DNA of 64,000 nt from Pantoea sp. GD03673 (GCF_029844725.1 NZ_JAOCKJ010000009.1:1-64000); one strand, 5' to 3'; counted from the first letter of the stretch, positions 19,174-29,320 are shown. The notes: a model not told the origin generated them from the sequence alone. Program-made: numbers and translations.

Positions 19174-20654
19174 GCTTCACCGGACGGCACGCCCGCCAGT
19201 TCACAGGCGACCTCGCCCGCGCGCTGAATCGCCCGGGTGTAGCGCGCATCAAACGGATAGCAGCAGGAGAGACGCAGCGCATGGTTGTAGCGTTCACTCA
19301 GCGAATAGAGCGCGCCGGGCGTGACGCAAATCTGCTCCTGCAGCAGCCGATCAAACATCCCGGTGGTGTTCACGCCGCCGGGTAACTCAACCCAGAAAAC
19401 AAACCCGCCACGCGGCAGCGTTGCGCGGGTTCCCGCCGGGAAGTAGCGTGCGATAAGACCCCGCGCCTCATCCAGATTGGCCGCATAGCGACGACGCAGG
19501 GTGCGCAGATGGTGGTCGTAACCGCCGGACGCCAGAAACTCCGCCAGCGTTTCTGAGAGCAGGGCGGATTCGGCCATCGACGACACTGCTTTCAGCCGGG
19601 CAATCGCGTCATGAAAACGACCGGCGGCGGTCCAGCCAATACGGAAATCGGGTGCCACGGTTTTGGTGAAGCTGGTGCAGTAAATCACCCAGCCATCGTG
19701 ATCAAAGGCTTTGACGGGGGGCGAGAGCGGCCAGTCGAACTGCAGTTCGTCATACAGTCCGTCCTCAATCAGTGGAACGTGGTAAGTATTCACTAACCTG
19801 GCAAGCCGCTTCTTGTTCTCCAGCGACATGCCACAGCCCAGCGGGTTCTGCACGCTGGGCATCGCAATCAGCGCCTTGATTCGTTGCTCCTGCAACAGCA
19901 TCTCCAGTGCATCCAGCGACAGGCCATGCTGCGGATCGGTAGGGATTTCCAGCGCCTTCAGGCCCAGTGAAGCCAGCAGCGGGAAGAGGAAGAAGTAAGT
20001 GGGCGACTCCAGCCCCACACAGTCGCCGGGCTGCGTCACCGCCCGCAGCGCCAGCTGTAGCGCCTCCATACAGCCGTGGGTCAGGGTGATGTCATCCGCG
20101 GTGAGTGTTTGCCCGGCATGCAGCGCCCGTCGCGCAATCTCCTCCCGTAAGCGCTCACTACCGGGCGGAAGCGCATAACACCCGATGATGTTGGGATGAC
20201 GACGCAGCAGTGAGGCGGTAATCCGGGCGATACGCACCGCCGGAAACAGCTCGCTGTCCTGCGGGCAGGCCAGCGAAATATTGGTGTAGTCAGGATGATT
20301 CTGCGCCGCAAACACCTTGTCGATCAGGTCGAGCTTGCCGCTGCCGGGGTCGCGTACCCGGGTCTTATGCTGACCGTGTCGGGTTACGGCGGGCAGCACG
20401 CCGCGCACGTAATAGCCCGACTGGGGACGCGCCTCAATCAGCCCGCGATCTTCCAGCAGCTGCCAGGCATTAAGCACCGTATTGACGCTGACCTGATGTG
20501 ACTGCGCAACGCGGCGAATCGCGGGCAGGCGTTTGCCCGGTTTCAGCGTGCCCTGATGGATGGCCTCAGCGAAGCTGTCTGCCAGCTGCTGATAGAGCGG
20601 CTGATCGGACGTGGGAGCAAGGGACACAGTAGCCTCCGGTGTGGATGGGTACAA
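19140..20654 (-). CDS. MocR-type PLP-dependent GntR regulator
   Basis: A 504-residue fusion of a GntR winged helix-turn-helix (about 18-85, with [20 protein letters not shown]) to a fold-type I aminotransferase domain, in which the PLP lysine is in [14 protein letters not shown]. MocR proteins bind PLP and usually regulate an adjacent divergent gene. Here the divergent neighbour, 107 bp away, is a LysE-type amino-acid exporter, the obvious target. The C-terminus overlaps the end of the GST gene. Confidence 0.9.
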   Translation of the reverse strand: MYPSTPEATVSLAPTSDQPLYQQLADSFAEAIHQGTLKPGKRLPAIRRVAQSHQVSVNTVLNAWQLLEDRGLIEARPQSGYYVRGVLPAVTRHGQHKTRVRDPGSGKLDLIDKVFAAQNHPDYTNISLACPQDSELFPAVRIARITASLLRRHPNIIGCYALPPGSERLREEIARRALHAGQTLTADDITLTHGCMEALQLALRAVTQPGDCVGLESPTYFFLFPLLASLGLKALEIPTDPQHGLSLDALEMLLQEQRIKALIAMPSVQNPLGCGMSLENKKRLARLVNTYHVPLIEDGLYDELQFDWPLSPPVKAFDHDGWVIYCTSFTKTVAPDFRIGWTAAGRFHDAIARLKAVSSMAESALLSETLAEFLASGGYDHHLRTLRRRYAANLDEARGLIARYFPAGTRATLPRGGFVFWVELPGGVNTTGMFDRLLQEQICVTPGALYSLSERYNHALRLSCCYPFDARYTRAIQRAGEVACELAGVPSGEAQGVPLRPQTV

Positions 20655-20761
20655 TTTCTGTTAGCGGGAACTGTAACCATAACAATAATGATTGTGTGTC
20701 ACTGTTACCATCTTTTTCCCCGACGTAGCATAGCCTTCTGTCCACTTTCAGGAGAGCCACT

Positions 20762-21349
20762 ATGCTCGATCCCTCTTTCTTCAGTTACGTTACCGTGATG
20801 TCGATTACGCCAGGCCCGAACAACCTGCTGCTGGCGACCTCCGGGGTCAATTTTGGCATGCGGCGTACCCTGCCGATGGTGCTCGGCATTCTGGTGGGCT
20901 GTGCGGTGCAGACGGTCATTGCCGGCCTGGCGCTGGAGATATTGCTGCACTGGATGGCGGCAATTCGCCTGCCGCTGACGCTGGCAGGCTGTGCCTATTT
21001 GCTGTGGTTATCCTGGAAAATTTTTCGCGCTGCCGCACCGGAAGCGCGCACCCGCCCGCAGCCGATGACGATGGTGGGGGGGGCCTGCTTCCAGGCGATT
21101 AACCCCAAAGCCTGGCTGATGGCCACCAACGTCGCGCTGCTCTACAGCGGCAGCAGCGGCGTGCTGACGGTGATGATCGGTTTTATGCTGCTCAATCTGC
21201 CCTGCATCCTGATCTGGGCTGCGCTGGGCGACCGCCTGCGCAGCCATCTGCAAATTGCCTGGAAGCGTCAGCTGTTTAACAGCCTGATGGCGCTGTCGCT
21301 GGTGGCGACCACCGTCTGGATGCTGACCGACGCCCTGCTGGCCGCTTAA
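20762..21349 (+). CDS. LysE/RhtB-family exporter
   Basis: A 195-residue inner-membrane protein with about six membrane segments and the family signature [20 protein letters not shown] at residues 14-33 (partly quoted) followed by [11 protein letters not shown] in the second half. LysE/RhtB proteins export amino acids or related metabolites. Divergence from a MocR regulator suggests substrate-inducible export. CAGGAG precedes the start. The stop shares the palindrome TTAA at 21346-21349 with the stop of the convergent phosphoketolase gene. Confidence 0.88.
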   Translation: MLDPSFFSYVTVMSITPGPNNLLLATSGVNFGMRRTLPMVLGILVGCAVQTVIAGLALEILLHWMAAIRLPLTLAGCAYLLWLSWKIFRAAAPEARTRPQPMTMVGGACFQAINPKAWLMATNVALLYSGSSGVLTVMIGFMLLNLPCILIWAALGDRLRSHLQIAWKRQLFNSLMALSLVATTVWMLTDALLAA

Positions 21350-23730
21350 TCAGGCACGCCGGGTGCGGTGGCCGACGGCCATTTCCAGTTCTGCACCTCG
21401 GGCAAATCTTCGCCATGTTCACGGACATAGCGATGATGTTCCGCCAGACGCTGCTGCAAATCTTCCAGCAGTTCAGGATGAGCGTCGGCCAGGCCCGGCA
21501 CGCGCAGAATCGCCTCCTGCGCCAGATGATAGCGGTCAAGCTCGTTCAGCACCGTCATATCAAATGGCGTGGTGGTGGTTCCCTCTTCATTGAAACCCCG
21601 GACATGGAAGTTACGATGATTGGTGCGCGAATAGGTCAGGCGATGCACCAGCGCCGGATAGCCGTGGAAGGCAAAAATCACCGGCTTGTCCTGGGTAAAC
21701 AGCGCATCAAAGTCCGCATCCGATTTACCATGCGGATGTTTGTCCTGCGGCTGCAGTGCCAGTAAGTCGACTACGTTCACCACGCGGATGCGCAGTTCAG
21801 GCAGCATCCCGCGCAGCAGATCCACCGCCGCCATCGTCTCCATGGTCGGCACATCACCGGCACAGGCCATCACCACATCCGGCTGTTCATTGCCGGGCGT
21901 GGTGCCCGCCCAGCGCCATTCGCCCATACCCGCTTCGCAGTGCGCCACGGCGCTGTCCATATCCAGCCACTGCGGCGCAGGCTGCTTGCCCGCAACAATC
22001 ACATTGATCCGGTTCCAGGTGCGCAGGCAGTGATCGCCAACCCACAGCAGCGTATTGGCATCGGGCGGCAGATAGATGCGCACAATATCCGCTTTCTTGT
22101 TGGCAACGTGATCCATAAAGCCCGGATCCTGATGGCTGTAGCCATTGTGGTCCTGTCGCCAGACGTGTGAAGAGAGCAGGTAGTTCAGCGACGAGATCGG
22201 CTTACGCCAGCCCAGTTTACGCGACACCTTCAGCCACTTGGCGTGCTGGTTAAACATGGAATCGACGATGTGGATAAAGGCTTCATAGCAGTTAAACAGC
22301 CCGTGGCGGCCGGTCAGCAGATAGCCTTCAAGCCAGCCCTGACACTGATGCTCACTGAGAATTTCCATCACCCGGCCATCCCGTGCCAGTTGCTCGTCGT
22401 AAGGCTCGGTTCTTTCAAGCCAGGTGCGGCTGGTCACGTCAAAGACCGGCGTCAGACGGTTAGAGGCCGTTTCATCCGGGCCAAACAGGCGAAAATTATC
22501 GCGGTTGCGCTGGAACAGCACGCTGAGATAGCGGCCCAGATGCTCAGTAGCCTGCGCCATCGCTTTGCCTGGCTCGCTGACATCGCAGGCAAACTCCGCC
22601 AGTGCAGGCGTATCCAGCTCACGACGCAGCAGGCCGCCATTGGCATAAGGCGAAGCCCCCATGCGCTTATCGCCTTCCGGTGCCAGCGCCTGCAGTTCCG
22701 TTTTCAGGCGACCCTGTTCATCAAACAGATCATCGGGCTGGTAGCTGCGCATCCACGTCTCCAGGATCTGGCGATGACCGTCGTCTTCGCGGCAGGCCGC
22801 GACCGGCACCTGATGCGCCCGCCAGAAATCCTCCACTTTCTTACCGTCCACCGTTTTAGGGCCGGTCCAGCCTTTGGGGCTGCGCAGGATAATCATCGGC
22901 CAGCGCGGCACGTCGGTACTGGCGTTGCCTGTACGTGCGTCGCGCTGATACGCGGCGATTTTAGCGAAGGCGCTATCCAGTGCCTCCGCCATCAGCGGAT
23001 GCATTTTTTCCGGCTCATCTCCGCAGACAAACAGCGGCTCGTAGCCGTAGCCGCTGAAGAGCTGACGCAGATCTTCATCGCTGCTGCGACCCAGCAGCGT
23101 CGGGTTGGCAATCTTATAGCCGTTAAGATGCAGAATCGGCAACACCGCGCCGTCACGTTCAGGATTGAGGAATTTGATGCCATGCCAGCTGGAGGCCAGC
23201 GGCCCGGTCTCCGCTTCGCCGTCGCCGATGACGCACGGCACAATCAGATCGGGGTGATCGAAAGCGGCACCAAAGGCATGAGAGAGCGAATAACCCAGCT
23301 CACCGCCTTCATTAATCGAGCCGGGGGTTTCCGGGGCCGCGTGGCTGGGAATGCCGCCCGGAAAAGAGAACTGCTTAAACAGGCGCTGCATACCTGCCGC
23401 ATCCTGGGAGATGTGCGGATAGATTTCGCTGTAGCTGCCCTCAAGCCAGGTATTTGCCACCATGCCGGGGCCACCGTGTCCTGGCCCGCAGATGTAGATC
23501 ATATCCAGGTGCTGTTTGCGGATAATCCGGTTGAGGTGGACATAGATAAAATTCAGCCCTGGCGTGGTGCCCCAGTGGCCCAGCAGACGCGGTTTGATGT
23601 GCTCCGGTTTGAGCGGTTCGCGTAAGAGTGGGTTATCCATCAGGTAAATCTGACCGACGGAGAGGTAATTTGCCGCCCGCCAGTAGCGGTCGATCAGCGT
23701 GAATTCCGGTGACGCAGGGGAGTAAGGCAT
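21346..23730 (-). CDS. xfp: Phosphoketolase (xylulose-5-P/fructose-6-P type)
   Basis: A 794-residue thiamine-diphosphate enzyme that splits xylulose 5-phosphate (and often fructose 6-phosphate) with phosphate into acetyl phosphate plus a smaller sugar phosphate. Recognisable blocks are [38 protein letters not shown] (the cofactor motif) and the C-terminal [22 protein letters not shown]. The ATG at 23730 with AGAGGA upstream gives the usual family size; the frame runs on to 23802 but that part lacks a good start. A single gene downstream of mqo, separated by a terminator. Confidence 0.92.
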   Translation of the reverse strand: MPYSPASPEFTLIDRYWRAANYLSVGQIYLMDNPLLREPLKPEHIKPRLLGHWGTTPGLNFIYVHLNRIIRKQHLDMIYICGPGHGGPGMVANTWLEGSYSEIYPHISQDAAGMQRLFKQFSFPGGIPSHAAPETPGSINEGGELGYSLSHAFGAAFDHPDLIVPCVIGDGEAETGPLASSWHGIKFLNPERDGAVLPILHLNGYKIANPTLLGRSSDEDLRQLFSGYGYEPLFVCGDEPEKMHPLMAEALDSAFAKIAAYQRDARTGNASTDVPRWPMIILRSPKGWTGPKTVDGKKVEDFWRAHQVPVAACREDDGHRQILETWMRSYQPDDLFDEQGRLKTELQALAPEGDKRMGASPYANGGLLRRELDTPALAEFACDVSEPGKAMAQATEHLGRYLSVLFQRNRDNFRLFGPDETASNRLTPVFDVTSRTWLERTEPYDEQLARDGRVMEILSEHQCQGWLEGYLLTGRHGLFNCYEAFIHIVDSMFNQHAKWLKVSRKLGWRKPISSLNYLLSSHVWRQDHNGYSHQDPGFMDHVANKKADIVRIYLPPDANTLLWVGDHCLRTWNRINVIVAGKQPAPQWLDMDSAVAHCEAGMGEWRWAGTTPGNEQPDVVMACAGDVPTMETMAAVDLLRGMLPELRIRVVNVVDLLALQPQDKHPHGKSDADFDALFTQDKPVIFAFHGYPALVHRLTYSRTNHRNFHVRGFNEEGTTTTPFDMTVLNELDRYHLAQEAILRVPGLADAHPELLEDLQQRLAEHHRYVREHGEDLPEVQNWKWPSATAPGVPD

Positions 23731-23811
23731 GCCGGTTCCTCTTGAGCGTTCAGCTAAAAGATGCCTTAACCCTAATAGAGAATACCCGGTACGACCAGGC
23801 AACCGGCCAAT

Positions 23812-23837
23812 AAAAAAGGCCCCGCAATGCGGAGCCT
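23812..23837 (-). terminator. mqo terminator
   Basis: On the minus strand GGCTCCGC-ATT-GCGGGGCC followed by a T run (A run at 23812-23817). It starts about 20 nt past the mqo stop and separates it from phosphoketolase. Confidence 0.9.
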
Positions 23838-23856
23838 CGTTATCAGCGGCGCTGAA

Positions 23857-25473
23857 TTACTTGCCGACGACGAACGCGGTTTCGCGTCCTTCATCGTTGG
23901 CCGCCATCGGGGTGACCGGCGAATAGTCGAGCTGCAGAATACGGCTCGTTTCGGCTAACACTTTCTCTGTCAGCGCCACATCGCCGTTCAGCTTACGTCC
24001 CCACGACGGGATCACCGCCCGGATTTTGTTCTGCCATTCCGGCGAAGCCATCTGCTCAGGACAGACCTTGTGCAGCAGCTCCAGCATGATCGGGGCCGCA
24101 GTAGACGCGCCCGGCGAGGCACCCAGCAGGGCTGAAATCGTGCCATCCTGTGAAGCGACCACTTCGGTGCCCAGACGCAGCACGGCACCCTCTTTTTCAT
24201 CTTTCTTGATGATCTGCACACGCTGACCGGCCGTCACTAAACGCCAGTCCTCCTGCTTCGCCTGCGGCACATAGGCGCGCAGGGCGTCCATCCGGTCGCG
24301 ATCGCTTTGCAGTACCTGATCCATCAGGTATTTCACCAGGTCAAAACTTTTCAGCCCCACTTTTACCATCGGCAGCATATTGCTGCTGTTCAGTGAGGTG
24401 AACATATCCATCAGCGAGCCCTGCTTCAGGAACTTGGTCGAGAAGGTGGCAAACGGGCCAAACAGCAGCACCTGCTTGCCATCCAGCACGCGGGTGTCAA
24501 CATGCGGCACTGACATCGGCGGCGCACCGACGCTGGCTTTACCGTAGACCTTGGCCATGTGCTGCGCGACGACCTGCGGATTTTCTGTCACCAGGAAAGA
24601 ACCGCCCACCGGGAAACCGGCGTAACCGTTGGCTTCCGGGATACCTGCCTTCTGCAGCAGCGGTAGTGCCGCGCCGCCCGCGCCAATAAAGATTTTGCCC
24701 GCGGTCAGTGTGCGACGCGTGCCGCTGCTCAGACACTGCAGCGTGACCTGCCAGCGACCGTCAGCGAGCTGCTTCAGCTCGCGCACTTCCTGACGCAGAC
24801 GCAGCTGGAAATTCGCTTTCTTCTCTAACGCGGCGATCAGCTGACGGGTGATTTCACCGAAGTTCACATCGGTGCCCATCTCCGTCCAGGTCGCGGCCAC
24901 TTTCTGGTTGCGGTCACGGCCATTCATGACCAGCGGGATCCAGCGGGCAATCTGCTGCGGATCTTCGGAATAGGCCATGCCACGGAACAGCGTGCTTTTC
25001 TGCAGCGCCCTGAAGCGCTTGCGCAGGAAGTCGACATTGTCGTCACCCCAGACAAAGCTCATGTGTGGCGTGCTGTGAATAAAGCTTTTCGGGTTGCGCA
25101 GGTTGCCTTTCTGAACCTGATAAGCCCAGAACTGGCGGGAAATCTGGAACGATTCGTTGATCGTTACTGCTTTAGAGATGTCGATGCTGCCATCCGCCTG
25201 CTGAGGCGTATAGTTCAGCTCCGCCAGCGCCGCATGACCGGTGCCCGCGTTGTTCCAGCCGTTGGACGACTCTTCGGCCACGCTATCGAGCCGCTCCACC
25301 ATTTCGATGGACCAGTCCGGCTCTAAATCCTGCAGCCATGCACCGAGGGTAGCGCTCATCACACCTGCGCCAATCAGCAGCACGTCAACGTCTTTGCGCT
25401 CCTGCGCGGTAGTAGTGGTGTCCTTTGCCATGGCACTCATCGCGAGCGCAAGGTTTACAGCTGAATTGCACAT
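23857..25473 (-). CDS. mqo: Malate:quinone oxidoreductase
   Basis: A 538-residue FAD enzyme on the inner membrane oxidising malate to oxaloacetate with electrons going to quinone. The FAD-binding [15 protein letters not shown] is near residues 29-43, and [40 protein letters not shown] and [15 protein letters not shown] follow E. coli Mqo closely. The N-terminus has a short hydrophobic stretch (LALAMSAMA) before the cofactor fold. Length about 10 residues shorter than E. coli at the C-terminus. Monocistronic by its terminator. Confidence 0.94.
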   Translation of the reverse strand: MCNSAVNLALAMSAMAKDTTTTAQERKDVDVLLIGAGVMSATLGAWLQDLEPDWSIEMVERLDSVAEESSNGWNNAGTGHAALAELNYTPQQADGSIDISKAVTINESFQISRQFWAYQVQKGNLRNPKSFIHSTPHMSFVWGDDNVDFLRKRFRALQKSTLFRGMAYSEDPQQIARWIPLVMNGRDRNQKVAATWTEMGTDVNFGEITRQLIAALEKKANFQLRLRQEVRELKQLADGRWQVTLQCLSSGTRRTLTAGKIFIGAGGAALPLLQKAGIPEANGYAGFPVGGSFLVTENPQVVAQHMAKVYGKASVGAPPMSVPHVDTRVLDGKQVLLFGPFATFSTKFLKQGSLMDMFTSLNSSNMLPMVKVGLKSFDLVKYLMDQVLQSDRDRMDALRAYVPQAKQEDWRLVTAGQRVQIIKKDEKEGAVLRLGTEVVASQDGTISALLGASPGASTAAPIMLELLHKVCPEQMASPEWQNKIRAVIPSWGRKLNGDVALTEKVLAETSRILQLDYSPVTPMAANDEGRETAFVVGK

Positions 25474-25951
25474 GAGGCGACATCTCCTCTTCTGTTGACC
25501 TGAAGCCCAACAGTTTCGCAGGCGAAATAGTCACGCTTCTTGCGAGCGCGTTGCGCTATTTCTCAAAGGTTAAGTCTCAGGTATAAGGTGAAAGCGGTGA
25601 TAACGCGTTAACTGCACGTTATGCTTTGTCATCCGAATATAACATTCTCGCATCTGAATTAAACATTTGTTTATTTTTTAAATGCAGAAATGATTCAGCA
25701 TAAGAATTAATCATCATGCGCCGTGGCGTATTAGCGCTTTTTTAGAGTGAAGTCAGTGAGTTAAACGAAAAAGTATGTTGCGGAAAAGCCCCATGCTGGT
25801 GCAGTGGCAGAACAGGTGCAAACGGTGCGGAATTATTTAATTAGCTGAAATTTAGCGATTTATTATGCAGTAAGGAATAACGAGAATCGGGGACGGAAGG
25901 CCTGATCGAGGTCTCGTGTAAAAATAATGTTACATTTTTGTGAGTCTGAAA
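25474..25951. other. AT-rich gene-free region upstream of mqo
   Basis: About 480 bp between mqo and the AhpD-like gene. It includes the mqo promoter region, an A/T-rich stretch at 25630-25700 (TTTGTTTATTTTTTAAATG), and no frame with a believable ribosome-binding site. I see no RNA gene or repeat in it. Confidence 0.6.
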
Positions 25952-25979
25952 ATGCGTGCACGCGGGCGCACGCATCGGA
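25952..25979 (-). terminator. Terminator of the AhpD-like gene
   Basis: On the minus strand ATGCGTGC-loop-GCACGCAT followed by TTTTC. It begins about 10 nt past the stop codon of the AhpD-like gene. Confidence 0.7.
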
Positions 25980-25984
25980 TTCAC

Positions 25985-26440
25985 TTATGACGGCTTCACA
26001 CTGGCAGGCAGCTTTTTCAGACTTATCGCCATGCGGTTATAGGTGTTCATCAGGCCAATCGCGATGTTCAGATCGACAATCTCTTTTTCACTGAAGTGCT
26101 CGGTCAGTGTGGTAAAGCAGGCGTCTGGCGCACCCTGCTGAGCAATCAGCGTCAGGCATTCAGCCCAGTGCAGGGCCGCCTTCTCCTTATCACTGAACAG
26201 TGCGCCGGATTCATGCCAGACCGACGTCAGCACGATCTTATCCCAGCCCATGCCCGCTTTATTCAGCGCTTTGGTATGCAGATCAATGCAGTAGGCGCAG
26301 CCGTTAATCTGCGATATGCGCAGGAACAGCAGTTCCAGTAAAGTGAGCGGCAGATCGCTTTGTGCCAGATAACTGTATACGCCGCCCAGCGCTTTCATGC
26401 CTGCCGGTGCCGCACTGTGAAAATCGATACGTTCGCTCAT
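25985..26440 (-). CDS. Carboxymuconolactone decarboxylase/AhpD-family protein
   Basis: A 151-residue member of the CMD/AhpD fold with the redox pair Cys48-Cys51 in ELLFLRISQINGCAYCIDLH (partly quoted), which in AhpD relatives acts as a peroxidase or disulfide reductase site. The ATG at 26440 is preceded by a strong AGGAGG; an in-frame start 30 bp upstream is less likely. It is divergent from a MocR regulator only 57 bp away, so that regulator probably controls it. Related proteins are often in such pairs (family knowledge). Confidence 0.87.
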   Translation of the reverse strand: MSERIDFHSAAPAGMKALGGVYSYLAQSDLPLTLLELLFLRISQINGCAYCIDLHTKALNKAGMGWDKIVLTSVWHESGALFSDKEKAALHWAECLTLIAQQGAPDACFTTLTEHFSEKEIVDLNIAIGLMNTYNRMAISLKKLPASVKPS

Positions 26441-26497
26441 TTTGTTGCCTCCTGTGATTGATGAGGCCATTTTCAGACTTTCAATGGAGCAGATAAA

Positions 26498-27934
26498 GTG
26501 CCAAAAAACAGCAGTCTGACTGGCCCATCGCCGCTTTCTATGCTGACATTGCAGCGCGGTGCGTCACGTGGCCTTAGCGAACAACTGCGTCAGCAAATCG
26601 AACAGGCCATTGGTGAAGGGCGCTTGCCGCCCGGTGCCCGTCTGCCATCCTGTCGCGATCTGGCGGCACAGCTCGGCGTGGCGCGCGGTACCGTTCGCGC
26701 CAGCTATGACATGCTGGTTGATGGTCAGTTTCTGCAGACGAGAGGCGCAGCGGGCACGTTCGTCAGTTCATTACCGCCGTTAAAACCGGTCAGCGCCCGT
26801 TCTGAACGTCAGCGACTGGAGGGCACAGAAGAGTATGAAGCGCCCCCGCTGACCTTTCAGATGGGCATTCCTGCCAGTGATGCGTTCCCGGCCAAAGTCT
26901 GGCTGCGTATTCTCCAGCGTCAGACGCGGATGCAGGTCAGCAGACCGGCCAGCTATCCCGATCCACGCGGCAGCTTAGCGCTGCGGCAGGCGCTGGTGGC
27001 CTATCTGGCTGTGGCACGCGGGCTGCGCTGTCAGGCGGATCAGATCATCATTACCAGCGGCTATGCGGGCGCGATGGGACTGATTGGCCTGGCCATGGAT
27101 TTTCAGGGCAAAACGGCCTGGCTGGAAGATCCCGGATTCTGGGTGGCACGCCGTGCAATAGAAGCGCTGCGCGTCACGCCGGTTGCCGTGCCGGTTGATG
27201 CCGAAGGGTTGCAGGTAGAGGCCGGGATTGCCCGCGCACCGGATGCCGCTTTTGCGCTGGTCACGCCGGGACAGCAGGCACCGCTTGGCATGACGATGAG
27301 TCTGGCGCGTCGCCATGCGTTGCTGAACTGGGCCAGCCGCGGGCAGCGCTGGATTATCGAAGATGACTACCTCGGTGAGCTCCAGCCCGGTAATCGTGCG
27401 GCACCGGCACTGGCAGCGCTCGACAGCGAAGGGCGGGTATTGCACATCGGCACCTTCAGCAAGACGCTGACGCCGCAACTGCGGCTGGGTTTTATGGTGG
27501 TTCCACCCGCGCTGACGGCGCGCTTTGGTGAGGTGTGCGCACTGCTTTCACCGGCGTCTTCGGGATTACTGCACAATGCGGTGGCGGCGTTTCTGCGGGA
27601 GGGGCACTTCATGCGGCATCTGCGTCGCATGAAGCGTGTCTATCATGAGCGGCTGGAGCAGATGATCGCGGCGCTCCAGCCCCGCTTTCCAGACCTGCAG
27701 CGCGCCGGGCTGGCAGTGATTGTCCGCTTACCCGACGGCTTTCCGGATCAGGTTATTGCACAGCAGGCGGTGGAGTGGGGCATGGCACCGTCTCCGCTGT
27801 CGATCTGGTATCAGCAGGCCGATCAGCGCAGTGCGGGACTGGTGCTGGGGGCGGCCCATCTGCCGCGTGAGGGTTATACGCGCAGCGCCGAACGGCTAAA
27901 AGCGCTGGTCGATGCGCAGGCGGTCAGGCCCTGA
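26498..27934 (+). CDS. MocR-type PLP-dependent GntR regulator
   Basis: A 478-residue regulator: GntR-type winged helix (about 25-90; LPPGARLPSCRDLAAQLG then VARGTVRASYDML) joined to an aminotransferase-like domain with PLP lysine in FSKTLTPQLRLGF. It is divergent from the AhpD-like gene. This is the second MocR in 8 kb; the two are not close duplicates, since their HTH and linker sequences differ. Its 3' end overlaps the small convergent membrane-protein gene by 11 bp. Confidence 0.9.
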   Translation: MPKNSSLTGPSPLSMLTLQRGASRGLSEQLRQQIEQAIGEGRLPPGARLPSCRDLAAQLGVARGTVRASYDMLVDGQFLQTRGAAGTFVSSLPPLKPVSARSERQRLEGTEEYEAPPLTFQMGIPASDAFPAKVWLRILQRQTRMQVSRPASYPDPRGSLALRQALVAYLAVARGLRCQADQIIITSGYAGAMGLIGLAMDFQGKTAWLEDPGFWVARRAIEALRVTPVAVPVDAEGLQVEAGIARAPDAAFALVTPGQQAPLGMTMSLARRHALLNWASRGQRWIIEDDYLGELQPGNRAAPALAALDSEGRVLHIGTFSKTLTPQLRLGFMVVPPALTARFGEVCALLSPASSGLLHNAVAAFLREGHFMRHLRRMKRVYHERLEQMIAALQPRFPDLQRAGLAVIVRLPDGFPDQVIAQQAVEWGMAPSPLSIWYQQADQRSAGLVLGAAHLPREGYTRSAERLKALVDAQAVRP

Positions 27935-28166
27935 ACCAGCGACGCCAGACAAAGCGGATCACAAAAAATTCCAGTGCGCCCAGCAGCAAAAACCAGACGC
28001 AAAACACAACTGTGTAGAGCTGATTCAGATCCTGCAAATGGAACATCTGCAACAGATGCTGCGCCACCGTCACGCTAAAGGCGGGTGCGGGCAGCAGCAG
28101 CGCCGAGAGAAAGCCGAGCAGCAAAATGCCACCCGGCACGATCAATGTCTCAAAAGGGTTATTCAT
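27924..28166 (-). CDS. Small inner-membrane protein, unknown function
   Basis: An 80-residue protein with two predicted membrane helices (LIVPGGILLLGFLSALLLP and VVFCVWFLLLGALEFFVI) and a basic C-terminal RFVWRRWFRA, placing the ends probably in the cytoplasm. AGGGAAA precedes the ATG at 28166. It looks like the small enterobacterial DUF1158-type family, but I am not certain. It converges on the MocR gene with an 11-bp overlap. Confidence 0.65.
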   Translation of the reverse strand: MNNPFETLIVPGGILLLGFLSALLLPAPAFSVTVAQHLLQMFHLQDLNQLYTVVFCVWFLLLGALEFFVIRFVWRRWFRA

Positions 28167-28329
28167 AACCGGTTTCCCTGTTTATCAGACCGGCATTTTC
28201 CGGTAATCGGCGACACGGTTCAATGATGATGTGCGGCAATGCGCGTGTCCGGGGCGTTAACTGACCAGAAAGATGGTCAGAAAATGCTTTGCTACCATCG
28301 ACTTAGCGCCATTCATAGCGAATGATAAG

Positions 28330-28350
28330 AGTTATAGCCTTTGCTATACT
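28330..28350. promoter_or_regulatory. MntR-binding box upstream of mntP
   Basis: AGTTATAGCCTTTGCTATACT is an inverted repeat whose complement contains TATAGCAAAGGCTATA, the same core as the known E. coli MntR operator of mntH. TATACT within it could be the mntP promoter -10. MntR is known to act on mntP in E. coli, so this site supports manganese control here. It lies about 130 bp before the mntP start. Confidence 0.8.
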
Positions 28351-28481
28351 TAAATCCATGATTTTACTGTCTTTTTATCCTAAGGTTTGCGTGGTAGACT
28401 GCGCCCACTTTTTCATAACTGAACACTTTGTGTGGTGAATTCAGCGTGAATTGCCGCTTTTTCGCCCCAGGTGAATAAATC
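28351..28481 (+). promoter_or_regulatory. Long mntP 5' leader
   Basis: About 130 nt of leader separate the MntR box from mntP and contain inverted repeats (for example GCGTGGTAG...GCCCAC and GAATTCAGCGTGAATT). In E. coli the mntP leader holds a yybP-ykoY manganese riboswitch. The diagnostic GGGGAGUA segment is not visible here, so I do not call the riboswitch. The remaining part of the 28167-28481 gap holds no gene. Confidence 0.4.
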
Positions 28482-29057
28482 ATGACCTTTATTGCCACTT
28501 TAATTCTTGCGCTGGGTATGTCGATGGACGCGTTTGCTGCTGCACTGGGCAAAGGGGCCACGCTGCATCGTCCCGGTTTTAAAGAAGCGCTGCGTACTGG
28601 TCTGATCTTCGGCTCTATTGAAGCGCTGACCCCGCTGATTGGCTGGGCGCTTGGCCTGGCTGCCAGCCGTTACATTATGGCGTGGGATCACTGGGTTGCC
28701 TTCAGCCTGCTGGCGTTCCTCGGTGGCCGTATGATGATGGAGGGTTTCCGTCAGACGGCCGTCGCAGAACCCTGCGAAGCCCCGAAAAGCCACGGCTTTG
28801 TGGTACTGGCAACCACTGCGGTCGCCACCAGTCTGGATGCACTGGCGGTTGGCGTGGGTCTGGCTTTCCTGCAGGTCAATATCATCACCACCGCGCTCAC
28901 CATTGGTGCCGCCACTACCGTAATGGCGACGACCGGTGTTCTGGTCGGGCGCTTTATTGGTCCGGTACTGGGCAAATGGGCCGAAGTTCTGGGTGGCCTG
29001 GTGCTAATCGCCGTTGGTTCGACCATTCTGCTGCAACATCTCGGCTACACCGCTTAG
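28482..29057 (+). CDS. mntP: Manganese exporter MntP
   Basis: A 191-residue inner-membrane Mn2+ efflux protein with six membrane segments arranged as two related halves. The half-repeats show [16 protein letters not shown] (Asp16) and [12 protein letters not shown], the paired Asp residues needed for metal transport in E. coli MntP. The start has CCAGGTG upstream. Control by MntR is indicated by the box at 28330-28350. Formerly YebN. Confidence 0.94.
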   Translation: MTFIATLILALGMSMDAFAAALGKGATLHRPGFKEALRTGLIFGSIEALTPLIGWALGLAASRYIMAWDHWVAFSLLAFLGGRMMMEGFRQTAVAEPCEAPKSHGFVVLATTAVATSLDALAVGVGLAFLQVNIITTALTIGAATTVMATTGVLVGRFIGPVLGKWAEVLGGLVLIAVGSTILLQHLGYTA

Positions 29058-29084
29058 GGCTTTTGCCTGTAAAACCGGCATTTT

Positions 29085-29134
29085 TGTGATCTGGTTCAAA
29101 TTTATTTGCTGTGAAAACGCACAGCGGCTATACT
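29085..29134 (+). promoter_or_regulatory. Promoter of the azuC-like small transcript, with CRP-like site
   Basis: TTGCTG (29106-29111), exactly 17 nt, TATACT (29129-29134) make a near-consensus sigma-70 promoter. Just upstream, TGTGATCTGGTTCAAA at 29085-29100 carries a perfect left half of a CRP site and a weak right half. E. coli azuCR is reported to be under CRP control, so the site is meaningful but unproven here. Confidence 0.6.
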
Positions 29135-29140
29135 TTTTCA

Positions 29141-29320
29141 GTATATCTTCAACTAAATTTGAATCAGGTATTCCATGAAACGCATTCTTAAACACGTATT
29201 CCGCGCATACGTTGAGACGTTCAAACACGTCCCGCCGGGTGCCATGTACTAAGCACGCCGCAAGAAACCCTCGATAATCGCGGTCAGGGATCGACCTGTG
29301 ATTATCACCTTCTGTTTTTA
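29141..29320 (+). ncRNA. azuC: AzuCR-like dual-function small RNA (predicted)
   Basis: Predicted transcript from the promoter at 29106-29134 through the 25-codon frame to a hairpin at 29273-29306 (outer stem GATAATC/GATTATC, inner GGTC/GACC) and a short T run at 29316-29319. In E. coli the comparable AzuCR RNA both encodes AzuC and base-pairs with mRNAs. Only the promoter, frame and hairpin are seen; base-pairing function is inferred. The transcript end is approximate. Confidence 0.55.
29175..29252 (+). CDS. azuC: AzuC-like 25-residue amphipathic protein
   Basis: A 25-codon frame beginning MKRILKHVFRAYVETFKH and ending VPPGAMY. E. coli AzuC (28 residues, as I recall it) shares the pattern RKILK..F..Y..TFK.VPPG.M, so about half of all positions agree with no gap, and the spacing of Lys, Phe and Tyr would form an amphipathic helix. 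A CAGG ribosome-binding site sits six bases upstream. In E. coli AzuC associates with the membrane and the glycerol-3-phosphate dehydrogenase GlpD. Located 117 bp after mntP with its own promoter. Confidence 0.75.
   Translation: MKRILKHVFRAYVETFKHVPPGAMY

Noticed and set aside
22243..23625. A 460-codon frame on the plus strand inside phosphoketolase
   Set aside because: It is exactly opposite the phosphoketolase coding region, has His/Arg/Gln-rich low-quality sequence and no ribosome-binding site; a codon-bias shadow.
23731..23802. Longer phosphoketolase start
   Set aside because: Upstream start lacks a ribosome-binding site, while ATG 23730 has AGAGGA and fits family length.
28351..28481. 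yybP-ykoY manganese riboswitch
   Set aside because: Expected by analogy with E. coli mntP, but the conserved GGGGAGUA core is not visible.
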